Assembly (NCBI GenBank): GCA_020051175.1
Contig: JAGVJJ010000040.1
Coordinates: forward strand, 86,175 to 150,174
DNA length: 64,000 nt
From: Bacteroidia bacterium
GTDB lineage: Bacteria > Bacteroidota > Bacteroidia > 2-12-FULL-35-15
Reading direction: 5' to 3'
Position numbers and translations under genes: made by a program. Shown one piece after another: positions 9,676-18,243 of the stretch; position 1 is the stretch's first letter, and every line of letters starts with the position of its first letter. The notes below the pieces were generated by a model that saw only the letters and a list, made by a program, of their open reading frames with translations, was not told where the DNA came from and made no database searches.

Positions 9676-10383
9676 ATGGGAGATATAAAAACGTTACAGG
9701 ATTCTATTAACCAGGTTTTGCAGGACAAGCTGGAAAGCTTTGGTTGTAGCAGCGGAAGGTTTGAGTGTTCCATGACCTTTACCAGCATGGCCGTATCCAT
9801 GTATGGAATAAAAGACAGTAACGGGAAGAGCGTTTTTTTCTGGGAGTGGGACAATGCATTTAAGAGGATGGTACGCGGTTATATGGAAAGCCTGGAACCG
9901 CAACAGGTTTGCTGCATTATTACAATTGATTTAAAGAAAGCAAGGTTTGATTATTCGGGCCTCAATGGCAGTCAATACCAGGCAAAACTCGAAGCTGAAA
10001 AGGAGCAGAAGAAAAGGGAGGAGGAGGAAATGTACCGGAACAAACGGAAAACACTTGCTGCACAGACCGAACTTTACGGAATGGAACTGGCAGAGCAGTT
10101 TGCAAATACACTTAAACCCGGCTTTTATCTTTGCTACAGCCACCGCGACTATTGCGGGATGGGCCTGGGAATGAATAAGAAAAATGAATATGTGTATGGG
10201 CCTGTGTGGGATGGCGGACTGCAGGAGGAGCAGGTCTTTAAAGAAAAAACTGAATTTGTGGACTGGCTAAGCCGGCAATCGGATGCTTCAATGGCCAATC
10301 TTGATGGTGATAAATTTGCATGGGGGAATCAGGTGATTACAAGAAAGCGGCTGGAAGCGTTTGTGAGGGATTGGAAGGTGTAG
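9676..10383 (+). CDS. Hypothetical cytosolic protein
   Basis: A 235-residue product that I do not recognise. There is no signal peptide or membrane segment. The middle (about residues 105-135) is a highly charged helix rich in Glu, Lys and Arg that probably forms a coiled coil. The C-terminal third carries Y-G-P-V-W-D-G-G, a W-L-S-R-Q-S-D segment, and F-A-W-G-N-Q-V-I-T-R-K-R-L-E near the end. It is a single-gene unit with its own promoter and converges on the AAA ATPase gene. Nothing in its surroundings suggests a function. Confidence 0.65.
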   Translation: MGDIKTLQDSINQVLQDKLESFGCSSGRFECSMTFTSMAVSMYGIKDSNGKSVFFWEWDNAFKRMVRGYMESLEPQQVCCIITIDLKKARFDYSGLNGSQYQAKLEAEKEQKKREEEEMYRNKRKTLAAQTELYGMELAEQFANTLKPGFYLCYSHRDYCGMGLGMNKKNEYVYGPVWDGGLQEEQVFKEKTEFVDWLSRQSDASMANLDGDKFAWGNQVITRKRLEAFVRDWKV

Positions 10384-10508
10384 CAAATGTGCTTGTCATT
10401 CTAATAATCAATGTTGAGATGGAAATTGTTTCAAACTGAAAATTAAACGTTTTTTCGGTTTTATGATTTTAATACCCTTGCTAAATATTAAGTTATTTTA
10501 ATTTAAAA

Positions 10509-11936
10509 TTATTTTTGGCTTTCAAGAGTGTTTTTTCCTACATTGTATGCATACACAGCTGCAGGCAAGTATTGGATTTGTATATTGTTATATTCTTTAA
10601 CTCCTGATTTATCAATAGTAGTTACAAGAGCTTGTGTGAGCGTATTTTCCTCGCAAAAAAATGACAAACTTTTTAATTCATTTGGTGCTTCAAAATACCT
10701 GTTACTCCATTTGATTTCGACTGCCCAGTCGGCTCTGTTTGTTTTTCTGCTGATATTTACTAAATCAACTTCACCGTTTTTCCATCGGGCATAATAAGGA
10801 ATAAAAGAAGTGCGCTGCATCCATTGGCTAAAAATAGCTGTTTCGACTATGGCACCCATACCGTCTGCTTCAGCTGAAAGTGGTGCGAACAATGCACTTC
10901 TCAAACTCGGGTTTGTAAGGTATATTTTAAAAAAGTTTTCTCGTTGAAAGCGTCCTGCTTTTTGATCCACTCGTTTTACAATATGAACAAGGAAAGCAGC
11001 CTCCAGGTATGATAGGTACTGTCGTAGTGTGTTTTTCTTGACACCGCTGCTTTTGCTTAGTTCGTCTATACTACATTCCTGCCCACTATTCCAGGCAATT
11101 GTTGTAAAAAGGGAGTTTAATTCCTGAACATCCTGAATGCCGTATAAACCCGGCAAATCCCGGAGTAATACTTTGTCAATAATGTCAGCTCTCATAAACC
11201 GGCCGGGGTTACTTTGTATTTCTTTGTTGAATATTACTTCAGGATAACCTCCAAAATTTACATAATTAATAAAGTGCTTATTTAACTCTGTGATATTTGT
11301 CGTGGATGAGAAAATAGCAATATTTCCTTTCCAGTTGATTGTGTCAGGTTTAATGAGTGCTCCAAGATTTTTGAGATGCACAAATTCATAAAATGTTAAA
11401 GGCGGAAGCATAAAATCAGTAAATCTGCCAGCTCCACTTTCATTACTTTTGAGTTTTAGTGCTGCTGCTGCTGAGCCACTTGCAATAAATTTGGTGTTAT
11501 GATAAACATCCACCAGTGTTTTCAAATGCACTTCCCACTCTTTGAGATATTGTATTTCATCAAAAAAAATAAACCACCCTTTAGAGTCATTGTCTCCTGT
11601 CGCCTTTTTTGCCATTGCAAAAAGTTCTTCCAGAGGTATGTTGTTATAGATTGGGGTTTCGATAGAGGCGTACAGGATTTTCTGTGGAGAAATACCATCG
11701 GAAATTAATTGTTGAATAGTGTGGTATAACATCACAGTTTTTCCTACTCGTCTTGGACCCATTAGAACATTCGCTCTATGAACTCCAGTATTTTTGACGA
11801 GTGGGTAAAAAAGGTCAAAATAGAGCCTTGGTTTGAAAGATTTATAGTAGGTATCTAAAGTACCTGTTGACCACCAGGGATTTTCGAACTGTAGCCGGGC
11901 AATAATTTGCTCTTCAGAAAATGGATATAATGTCAT
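10509..11936 (-). CDS. AAA_14/DUF4143-type ATPase
   Basis: The 475-residue product has an N-terminal AAA_14 ATPase domain with Walker A G-P-R-R-V-G-K-T (about residues 61-68) and Walker B F-I-F-F-D-E-I-Q-Y-L (about 121-130). The C-terminal DUF4143 half contains a helix-turn-helix-like stretch (I-D-E-L-S-K-S-S-G-V-K, about 297) and a PD-(D/E)XK-like motif (G-E-V-D-L then V-E-I-K-W, about 400-420). These proteins are common, mobile and often species-specific. Their role is unclear; DNA binding or nuclease activity coupled to ATP is suggested by the fold. The start fits the usual N-terminus of the family (first ATG; N-P-W-W near residue 19). A TATTTTTG box lies just upstream on the minus strand (11945-11952), so the leader may be very short. 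Confidence 0.85.
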   Translation of the reverse strand: MTLYPFSEEQIIARLQFENPWWSTGTLDTYYKSFKPRLYFDLFYPLVKNTGVHRANVLMGPRRVGKTVMLYHTIQQLISDGISPQKILYASIETPIYNNIPLEELFAMAKKATGDNDSKGWFIFFDEIQYLKEWEVHLKTLVDVYHNTKFIASGSAAAALKLKSNESGAGRFTDFMLPPLTFYEFVHLKNLGALIKPDTINWKGNIAIFSSTTNITELNKHFINYVNFGGYPEVIFNKEIQSNPGRFMRADIIDKVLLRDLPGLYGIQDVQELNSLFTTIAWNSGQECSIDELSKSSGVKKNTLRQYLSYLEAAFLVHIVKRVDQKAGRFQRENFFKIYLTNPSLRSALFAPLSAEADGMGAIVETAIFSQWMQRTSFIPYYARWKNGEVDLVNISRKTNRADWAVEIKWSNRYFEAPNELKSLSFFCEENTLTQALVTTIDKSGVKEYNNIQIQYLPAAVYAYNVGKNTLESQK

Positions 11937-12106
11937 ATACAGCTCAAAAATACAAAATAAGATCTTTGAAATGTTCTTATTTAACTAAATTTTGTCAAAT
12001 AAGAAAAAAAATTGGTTTTTGTGAACTTATATGTCCTAATGTCAATGTTGTAAATAGAATAACTAATTCAAAGTCAGGAAATTGTGGTTTTGGGGCTGAT
12101 TTTTTA

Positions 12107-12856
12107 TCAGGGCCGTTTAAACTCAACCCAATTCCCTGTCCATTTAGTAAGATTGCCTGATGCATCCATTAGGCTGAATTCCACTTCAAACGTATCGCTG
12201 CCTTCAAGTTTAAAAGCACCGGAGCACATTCCATGTCCGACCCTGATAGTATTTTCACCTGGGACAAGGTAGTAGGTGGTTTCTGTTTCGGTACTTTTGT
12301 TTTTTACAGTAGTTTTAATTAGAAATTCGGAATTATCGGTGGCGGTATATGTGAAATTTGCAGATACTGCAGGCCCACACCCGAACTCTTCGCGGGAGCC
12401 GCTTTTGAATGTAGGTTTATTTGTCCATACCGGTGCCGTTTGATCCCGGCCTGCAACCACAGTCCACTTTATTTTTTCGGTTTTTCCTGTTTTTGAATTG
12501 TATTTGGATACCTGATTTGCCATATCTCCAAGGTTTTCAATTATCAGCTCGTATTCCTGTCCGGCAGAGAGTGCCGTTTCAGGCTTAAGTACTGCCTGTG
12601 TCATCTGAAACTCACCTTTAAGGGTTTCCTGTACAATGAGATTGACCTTTTGATTGTTGGATTTTAAATAGACTTTGTAGGTTGTTCCAAACCCTGTAAT
12701 TATTTTCTGGCTTGTTGCAAAACCATCAATCACAAAAATGGAGTTTTCGTGAATGTCCTGTTTTTCCGGCCAAAAGTATAGCCCGCTTGAGGCACATTTA
12801 GCAAAGGTTTGTGTGCTAATTATTAACAGGAGAAAAATTTGAAGCAAGGTTTTCAT
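12107..12856 (-). CDS. Hypothetical secreted protein with Ig-like fold
   Basis: 249 residues from the chosen ATG, which starts a good signal peptide (M-K-T-L-L-Q-I-F-L-L-L-I-I-S-T, cleavage near T-F-A-K around residue 18). An upstream ATG 18 codons earlier would place extra residues before the signal and is not used. The mature part is rich in beta strands: two cysteines in a G-C-G-P segment and an M-C-S-G segment may pair, and the last third reads like an Ig or fibronectin-like domain (T-A-T-D-N-S, D-A-S-G-N). Family not recognised. It is the first of three small minus-strand genes with spaces of about 30-80 bp, but there is no clear shared function. Confidence 0.65.
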   Translation of the reverse strand: MKTLLQIFLLLIISTQTFAKCASSGLYFWPEKQDIHENSIFVIDGFATSQKIITGFGTTYKVYLKSNNQKVNLIVQETLKGEFQMTQAVLKPETALSAGQEYELIIENLGDMANQVSKYNSKTGKTEKIKWTVVAGRDQTAPVWTNKPTFKSGSREEFGCGPAVSANFTYTATDNSEFLIKTTVKNKSTETETTYYLVPGENTIRVGHGMCSGAFKLEGSDTFEVEFSLMDASGNLTKWTGNWVEFKRP

Positions 12857-12933
12857 GGCAATTATGTGTGTTTTTTTAGAAAACAGATGATGAAAGCAGA
12901 CATTTTCCATAAATTAATCCAAAATCTGTTTAA

Positions 12934-13455
12934 TTATTTGTCTGCCAGCCCAACTTTATACTGTATTGATTTCAAAAAATCATCCTCGTGTTTACCTTCA
13001 AAAATATCAGAAATTATTCCATAATAGTGGCCGGTACAGCCAATGCAGATATAGTAGCGGGTTTTGGACTTTTTAATTTTAAGAATTGACTCTTTATCAT
13101 TGGCTTTAAGGGTATATAACTTTCTTTTGTTTATCTCTTCCAGTGCTACAACGCTAAGTATTCGCGTTAATTCATCGTTAGAGCTGAGATTTTTTACGAG
13201 TACATCGTATTGTTTTGAAGTAACCAGTTCTTTCGTTTCATTAAACTGGGGAGAACTATGTGCTGCATAACCGCAACCCATTGATATTTGAATGCTATCG
13301 GCCGTAGCAGATGTTGTTATGGTGTCTTTACCATATTTTTCAGGAAAAGAGTCAACTTTTGGAGATTCTGGATTGCTTATGTCGGCAGGCTCTTTGCCCG
13401 AAGTATTACAACCGAAGAGCGTAAGAATAATTGCCAGTGGCAGGAGCTTTGTCAT
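12934..13455 (-). CDS. Hypothetical lipoprotein
   Basis: 173 residues with a short lipoprotein signal (lipobox L-F-G-C, lipidated Cys at residue 16), so it should be attached to the membrane facing the periplasm or cell surface. A Ser/Thr/Pro-rich linker of about 40 residues follows. The C-terminal part has a charged helix and a C-I-G-C-T-G-H-Y-Y-G segment whose two cysteines could bind a metal or form a disulfide. No family is recognised. It lies 33 bp after the SRPBCC gene on the same strand. Confidence 0.6.
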   Translation of the reverse strand: MTKLLPLAIILTLFGCNTSGKEPADISNPESPKVDSFPEKYGKDTITTSATADSIQISMGCGYAAHSSPQFNETKELVTSKQYDVLVKNLSSNDELTRILSVVALEEINKRKLYTLKANDKESILKIKKSKTRYYICIGCTGHYYGIISDIFEGKHEDDFLKSIQYKVGLADK

Positions 13456-13488
13456 TTATAGGGTTGAATTACAATTTGCTTATAAACA

Positions 13489-13926
13489 TTATTTATTCTC
13501 AAGTATACGTTTTAAATTTTTTAAATCGTTGTTGTTCGCTTTTTTCATCATTAAAGCCATGAACGGAGAAAACAGCTTCGAAAAGCCTGTAGGCTTGCCT
13601 CTGTTTTGCAATGTCATTTTTGTAGTTTGATTGTCAATGGCAGTGAAGGTATACGTTGTTTCCATTGGAAAAGGCCCTTCAGCGGTTCTCATAACAAGTT
13701 TTTGCCGGGGGATAAGTTCGGTAAATTCGTAGGTGTAAACCAGTTTACGTCCCAGGAAAAATGCAATAAATGCAACCTTGGAACCAACCCGCAATGGCTT
13801 TGGCGTTTTCCATTCTGCAGACTTTATATTCACGTACCACTCCGGTGCATTATCCGGATTAATGGCATAATCCGAAACAATGTCAATCGGTTTGCTGATG
13901 ATGATTTCTGTTAATACGTTTACCAT
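13489..13926 (-). CDS. SRPBCC (START-like) family protein
   Basis: The 145-residue product begins with the beta strand V-L-T-E-I-I-I-S-K-P and continues with D-Y-A-I-N-P-D-N-A-P-E-W-Y, a good match to the N-terminus of SRPBCC/polyketide cyclase-type proteins, where the ligand cavity is lined by the following strands. It ends in the long C-terminal helix with N-N-N-D-L-K-N-L-K-R-I-L-E. Such proteins bind hydrophobic ligands; the ligand is unknown here. The start is the first ATG, with the family's core starting immediately. Confidence 0.8.
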   Translation of the reverse strand: MVNVLTEIIISKPIDIVSDYAINPDNAPEWYVNIKSAEWKTPKPLRVGSKVAFIAFFLGRKLVYTYEFTELIPRQKLVMRTAEGPFPMETTYTFTAIDNQTTKMTLQNRGKPTGFSKLFSPFMALMMKKANNNDLKNLKRILENK

Positions 13927-13981
13927 TGTATAGCTTTGGTTTGTTAGGACTTGTTGTTCTGTGTTTTAAGGCCGGGGGCTT

Positions 13982-14022
13982 GGTTAAAGGAAGCGTTGAG
14001 GGGCGATGCGCTTAACAGGGGC
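13982..14022. repeat. Hairpin repeat element, copy 1
   Basis: About 41 bp beginning GGTTAAAGGAAGCG and ending GCGCTTAACAGGGGC, able to fold into a hairpin through AAGCG/CGCTT. It resembles the element at 14525-14566, and the two flank the small gene between them. Confidence 0.5.
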
Positions 14023-14501
14023 TATTTTCTTCGGATGTAATATCTTACTTTGTATTCACTATTGATTCCGTCTTCTAAGAAACGCCTAAAGGCAATGGTG
14101 TCACTTTTGATAAATTCGATCCATTCCCAACTATCCGAAAAAGTGTCGGTAAAAACTTGGCTGTCAATATAACAGGTTAATATTTGGCTTTTGAGATGCA
14201 GTTTTTGGCCGGATTTATCTATTTCCCAAGATCCGGTAGTTCTACATTTATGTTGGATTTGATATTCACCGTTAGAATAGAATGTGAATGTATCTGTTTC
14301 GGTTGCCGGAATTTTTGTTATTGTGTGGTTTGTCTTTTCGTATTGAGCCTGCCAATTGCCAGCTATATTCAATGTGTCACTGTAAGTTTTTCTAACTTTA
14401 ATAGTCCAATTCTGTGCAGAGAGGGTTGTTGCTTTTAAAATGGCTATAAATATTAATAATTGTCCTTTATAACCTGTGCCAGGAATATTTTTATTTTTCA
14501 T
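14022..14501 (-). CDS. Hypothetical secreted lipocalin-like protein
   Basis: 159 residues with a hydrophobic N-terminal segment (about residues 12-30) ending L-S-A-Q, a plausible signal peptide though with an unusually long and basic n-region. The mature part contains I-A-G-N-W-Q-A-Q-Y, then T-F-T-F-Y-S-N-G-E-Y and T-G-S-W-E-I, the strand/turn rhythm of small Bacteroidota lipocalin-like proteins that begin with a G-x-W. No catalytic residues are seen. It is flanked on both sides by copies of a short hairpin repeat, so this gene or its borders may be part of a repeat-associated module. Confidence 0.55.
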   Translation of the reverse strand: MKNKNIPGTGYKGQLLIFIAILKATTLSAQNWTIKVRKTYSDTLNIAGNWQAQYEKTNHTITKIPATETDTFTFYSNGEYQIQHKCRTTGSWEIDKSGQKLHLKSQILTCYIDSQVFTDTFSDSWEWIEFIKSDTIAFRRFLEDGINSEYKVRYYIRRK

Positions 14502-14524
14502 TTTGCGGTTAAATCCAGAGTCCT

Positions 14525-14566
14525 GGTTAGTAAAAGCGTAGAGGGACTCTGCGCTTAATGGAAGCC
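14525..14566. repeat. Hairpin repeat element, copy 2
   Basis: AAGCGTAGAG and CTCTGCGCTT form a 10-bp stem with one G-T pair and a 3-base loop, inside a segment that matches copy 1 (GGTTA...AAGCGT...GCGCTTAA). It lies directly after the hsdS stop codon and may also act as a transcript end, although no long T-tract follows. Confidence 0.5.
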
Positions 14567-14572
14567 CGGACT

Positions 14573-16732
14573 TTAATTTAATAATTTTTTATCCCAGTTC
14601 TTTTTTAAAATTAATGAAAGGCACTCTTTTGTTTCTTGGAGTGTGAATTTTTTGGCCTTGTTTTTAAACCCTGTTTTAGGGGTTTTCCATTCTGTCATTG
14701 CTTTACGGATTGAATTCATTTCCAGCGATTGTGTATCAGAAATTACCTTGCTGACCGTATTCAGAAGCTCAATTTTTCTTGTTCTTTTTTGAGCAGGAAA
14801 CTGTGAATAAACAGAGAGCAACTCATCCATTGCATTGTTTATTTTTTCAAACTCTTCCTTATATGTTGTATCATTAAAGAGTGATGGGGCATTTTCTCCA
14901 AGGCTCAATACTTTATACCCTTTTTCACCAATATTCTGCAGCTTAAATAATTTGTCATCTCCGTTAAGCAGCTCATTGATTTTCGGATCATAGGTTCCGT
15001 AGCCCCGGTTTTGAAAATTGAAAAAAGTTTTGATACCATAAAATTTTTCAAGATGATAAGTGTCTTTTGCTATAACAACTTCACCCTGCGGCATTTTGGC
15101 GGTATGGTGTTTTTGAATGATATGTGCCAGAATTTGTTTTTGGTAGAAAGCCAAGAGCTCCTTATTAGAAAAAACTGGCGTATTAACTTTAACTGCTTTT
15201 GCTGGTTGTAGGGCTTCCCTTAATACCTGTTTCAATAATTTTTCATTTTGTTGCTGGCTTTCTTTGATGCTTGTTTCCAACTCATTGCAATACTGCATTA
15301 GTTCATCTAATTTTTGAACAATGCGGTTTTGTTCTGCAAAAGGAGGAAGCGGTATTATTAGATTCTTCATATGTTGTCTGGTGATATTTTTCATTGAAGG
15401 ACTTGAACCTGTTCCCATCAAAGTGTAATAATCCCTTGCATATTTTGTATAGTTATTGCATAAATGTATATAATCAGTTGAAGCAAAATTCGAAAATTTA
15501 AACCGGATGGTTTTATCGCTTAGTAAGAGGTTTTTAGAGATACTTTTTACAACAACACTTTTACCAACTAATTCAGATGTGTTTGCTCTGGAAATCAAAA
15601 AGTCACCAACATTAATTTTTGCAGAAATATCAGAGGGCTGCGTTTTTGAATACACTTTATTTTTATCTTCTAAAAAAACATCCCAAGAGACGGCACTAAC
15701 CTTAATGACACCCCACTCATTATTTGATACTGGGACTTCCTCACACTTAAAGCTACTTCCAGCCTCTGAAAATAGTGATACCCCACCCAACCTACACCAC
15801 ACCCAATTTTCAGGAATTTCAAATGGAATTTCTTCAGGTTTTATGGGAGGCAGTTCTTTTTCTTTTTTTAATTTCTTTTCAGCAATTAGTTTTTCTTTTT
15901 CCGCTTTTATCTTTTTGAGCAATACGCTGGCTGGTTCGTCTTTTTTATTTTGCTCAACCAATTTGCCTTGTACAGCATCTTGCAATAATTGCTGACGGAG
16001 TTTTTTTACTAAAGTGAGTTGGTGGGTGAGTTCGGTGGAGAGTTCTTCGCCTTCATTTATAAAGGATAGAAATTTTTCAAGAAGTTCAATAAACGCTATT
16101 TCAATTTCAGTTTTCCCTCTTTTTTCGAAAGTAATTTTATCACCATTTAAAAGAGCTAAATCAATCTCTTTCATGATAGACGTTAGTTTTCTTTGAATTC
16201 CCACATTAGGAAATTGTGTTCTAATTCTGCTTAAATCATTTTTATTAAAACCACCTTGAGCACTTCTAGATATTGAAGTTAGAAAATTTTGAAAGTATGA
16301 GGAATGAAGCCAATAGAAAAGAAATTCTCTATCAAAATTATCTTCTTCTAAAAAGATAATTTTAGCACAAGCTACATTGTATGCACCTGCCTTACCAGTT
16401 AATATTTTACCTACGGATGCCCCATATCTTCCAAGCACCAAATCCTTTTCAGAACAAATTTTATTGTTTTTTGAAATAGGAATATAGGTTGGTGTTGAGT
16501 CTGATGAAAAATCTCTAATTTGTAAAAATTTTATGTAGCCATCTTTTGCTTCATTAATAAAAGTTGATTTTGGTGGTTGTGTGCCTCCAGCAATATCAAA
16601 GTAGTCTGTAAAAAAACCTTCTTTAAATTCATTAGGGTATCGTATTGCAATTTTATTTATACAATCTGCACAAGCCTGAATTGAAAAATCTCTTTTAGGT
16701 TTGTTTTTATGTAGTGAAGTCAAATCAGCCAT
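14573..16732 (-). CDS. hsdS: Type I restriction-modification specificity subunit HsdS, extended
   Basis: HsdS recognises the split DNA target and holds the two HsdM subunits. The product has two target-recognition domains (about residues 38-195 and 305-480), each followed by a helical conserved region (coiled-coil segments about 205-300 and 480-510). The end of the second TRD carries I-P-L-P-P-F-A-E-Q-N-R-I-V, the typical hinge into the conserved helix. At 719 residues it is much longer than the usual 400-450. The extra C-terminal part of about 190 residues (from about 530) is mixed helical/basic and unlike a TRD. The gene overlaps hsdM by 8 bp, so the two are translationally coupled. Confidence 0.9.
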   Translation of the reverse strand: MADLTSLHKNKPKRDFSIQACADCINKIAIRYPNEFKEGFFTDYFDIAGGTQPPKSTFINEAKDGYIKFLQIRDFSSDSTPTYIPISKNNKICSEKDLVLGRYGASVGKILTGKAGAYNVACAKIIFLEEDNFDREFLFYWLHSSYFQNFLTSISRSAQGGFNKNDLSRIRTQFPNVGIQRKLTSIMKEIDLALLNGDKITFEKRGKTEIEIAFIELLEKFLSFINEGEELSTELTHQLTLVKKLRQQLLQDAVQGKLVEQNKKDEPASVLLKKIKAEKEKLIAEKKLKKEKELPPIKPEEIPFEIPENWVWCRLGGVSLFSEAGSSFKCEEVPVSNNEWGVIKVSAVSWDVFLEDKNKVYSKTQPSDISAKINVGDFLISRANTSELVGKSVVVKSISKNLLLSDKTIRFKFSNFASTDYIHLCNNYTKYARDYYTLMGTGSSPSMKNITRQHMKNLIIPLPPFAEQNRIVQKLDELMQYCNELETSIKESQQQNEKLLKQVLREALQPAKAVKVNTPVFSNKELLAFYQKQILAHIIQKHHTAKMPQGEVVIAKDTYHLEKFYGIKTFFNFQNRGYGTYDPKINELLNGDDKLFKLQNIGEKGYKVLSLGENAPSLFNDTTYKEEFEKINNAMDELLSVYSQFPAQKRTRKIELLNTVSKVISDTQSLEMNSIRKAMTEWKTPKTGFKNKAKKFTLQETKECLSLILKKNWDKKLLN

Positions 16733-18164
16733 TGATATCTTCTTTTATTTTGTTCAATAACTCATTTGACTTTTTCATTGAAGTTGAAAGCATTGAAATT
16801 AGTTCACTAGATGAATGTAGTATTTCTTCTTCTTTTTTCGTTGGGTTTTTAATATCCAAATCATAGCCTCTTTCAATAATGGTTTTAATGTTTACTTTCC
16901 AGGCAATGTCACTTTCCTTGCGTTTGTTCCACCATTTTTTTATGGGTTCAAATTCTTCAACCTTTATAGGCCGTGTTTTGTTGTAGGCTTTGTAACCTTC
17001 CGGCATACGGTGTTCGTAGTACCAAATGTCTTTTGTTGGTTTGCCTTTATCAAAAAACAACAAGTTGGTGGCTACGGTTGCATAAGGTTGAAAAACTGAA
17101 TTGGGCAAACGGATAATGGTGTGCAGGTTACAATCTTCTAATAGTTTCTGGCGTATGCGTTGTTTCACACCATCGCCTGTTAAACTACCATCGGGCAATA
17201 CTATACCTGCGCGTCCGTTTTGCTTAAGCAGGTGAATCATCAATATTAAGAACAGGTCGGCACTTTCTTTTGTGCGGTAGGTTTGTGGAAAATTGGTTTC
17301 GTTGTTATTGGCTACAATACCACCAAAGGGCGGGTTTGCCAATATTACATTTACACGGTGTTTTTCGGTAAAGTTACTCAGGGGTTGGTCCAATGCATCA
17401 CCAAATTTGATGTTGGGTACTTCAATATCGTGCAGTATTAAATTTGTTGTGGCCAGCAAATAGGGCAAGGGTTTGTATTCCCAACCTGCAATGTTTTGTT
17501 CAATGCTCTTCCTGTCTTTTACATTCTTGCTTTGTTTCTTCAAATGCTCAATAGCGCAGGTTAAATAGCCCCCTGTACCACAGGCAGGGTCTAATACTTT
17601 TTCGCCCAGCTGGGGGTTAATAATTTCGGTAATAAATTGTGTAATGGCCCTGGGTGTATAAAACTCCCCACTTTTACCGGCACTTTGCAGCTCTTTTAGT
17701 ATGGTTTCGTACAATTCGCCAAAAGCGTGGCGGTCTTTGGCAATGTTAAAATCAATTTCATTGAGTTTGTTCAACACCTTACGGATATTGATGCCGCTTT
17801 TCATATAGTTATTATTGCCATCAAACACTTCGCGCACAATAACTGCACGTTGGTTCCCTGTGCTTAAATCTATATTCCGTAATGCAGGAAACAATTGTCT
17901 ATCCACAAACTCCAGTAATTCATCACCCGTCATTCCTTCATCATCACCAGCCCAATTGCCTTTTTCTTTTACCCAATGGAATTTATCAGGAATAGGAGAC
18001 TTATATTTATCGTCCAGCAATTCCAACTCTTTATCCTTATCTGAAAATATTTTCAGAAAAAGCATCCAGCCCAGTTGTTCAATGCGTTGCGCATCTCCGT
18101 TCAGTCCGGTATCCTGCCACATGATGTTTTGGATACTTTTTATTATGCCTCCTATATTGCTCAT
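16725..18164 (-). CDS. hsdM: Type I restriction-modification DNA methyltransferase subunit HsdM
   Basis: HsdM transfers a methyl group from S-adenosylmethionine to the N6 of adenine in the type I target. The 479-residue product has an N-terminal HsdM_N helical domain (about 1-140), then SAM-binding motif I D-P-A-C-G-T-G-G (about residues 194-201) and catalytic motif IV N-P-P-F (about 278-281). The length is typical. It lies 79 bp downstream of the AlbA_2-type gene and overlaps hsdS, so all four genes probably form one transcription unit running from hsdR. Confidence 0.95.
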   Translation of the reverse strand: MSNIGGIIKSIQNIMWQDTGLNGDAQRIEQLGWMLFLKIFSDKDKELELLDDKYKSPIPDKFHWVKEKGNWAGDDEGMTGDELLEFVDRQLFPALRNIDLSTGNQRAVIVREVFDGNNNYMKSGINIRKVLNKLNEIDFNIAKDRHAFGELYETILKELQSAGKSGEFYTPRAITQFITEIINPQLGEKVLDPACGTGGYLTCAIEHLKKQSKNVKDRKSIEQNIAGWEYKPLPYLLATTNLILHDIEVPNIKFGDALDQPLSNFTEKHRVNVILANPPFGGIVANNNETNFPQTYRTKESADLFLILMIHLLKQNGRAGIVLPDGSLTGDGVKQRIRQKLLEDCNLHTIIRLPNSVFQPYATVATNLLFFDKGKPTKDIWYYEHRMPEGYKAYNKTRPIKVEEFEPIKKWWNKRKESDIAWKVNIKTIIERGYDLDIKNPTKKEEEILHSSSELISMLSTSMKKSNELLNKIKEDING

Positions 18165-18243
18165 TCAAAAATGCGGTTTCTATTTTATGGTTTTAAGAGT
18201 CTATTATTAATTTTAGAGTGTTAAATTGTTGAAAATCAAAGAA

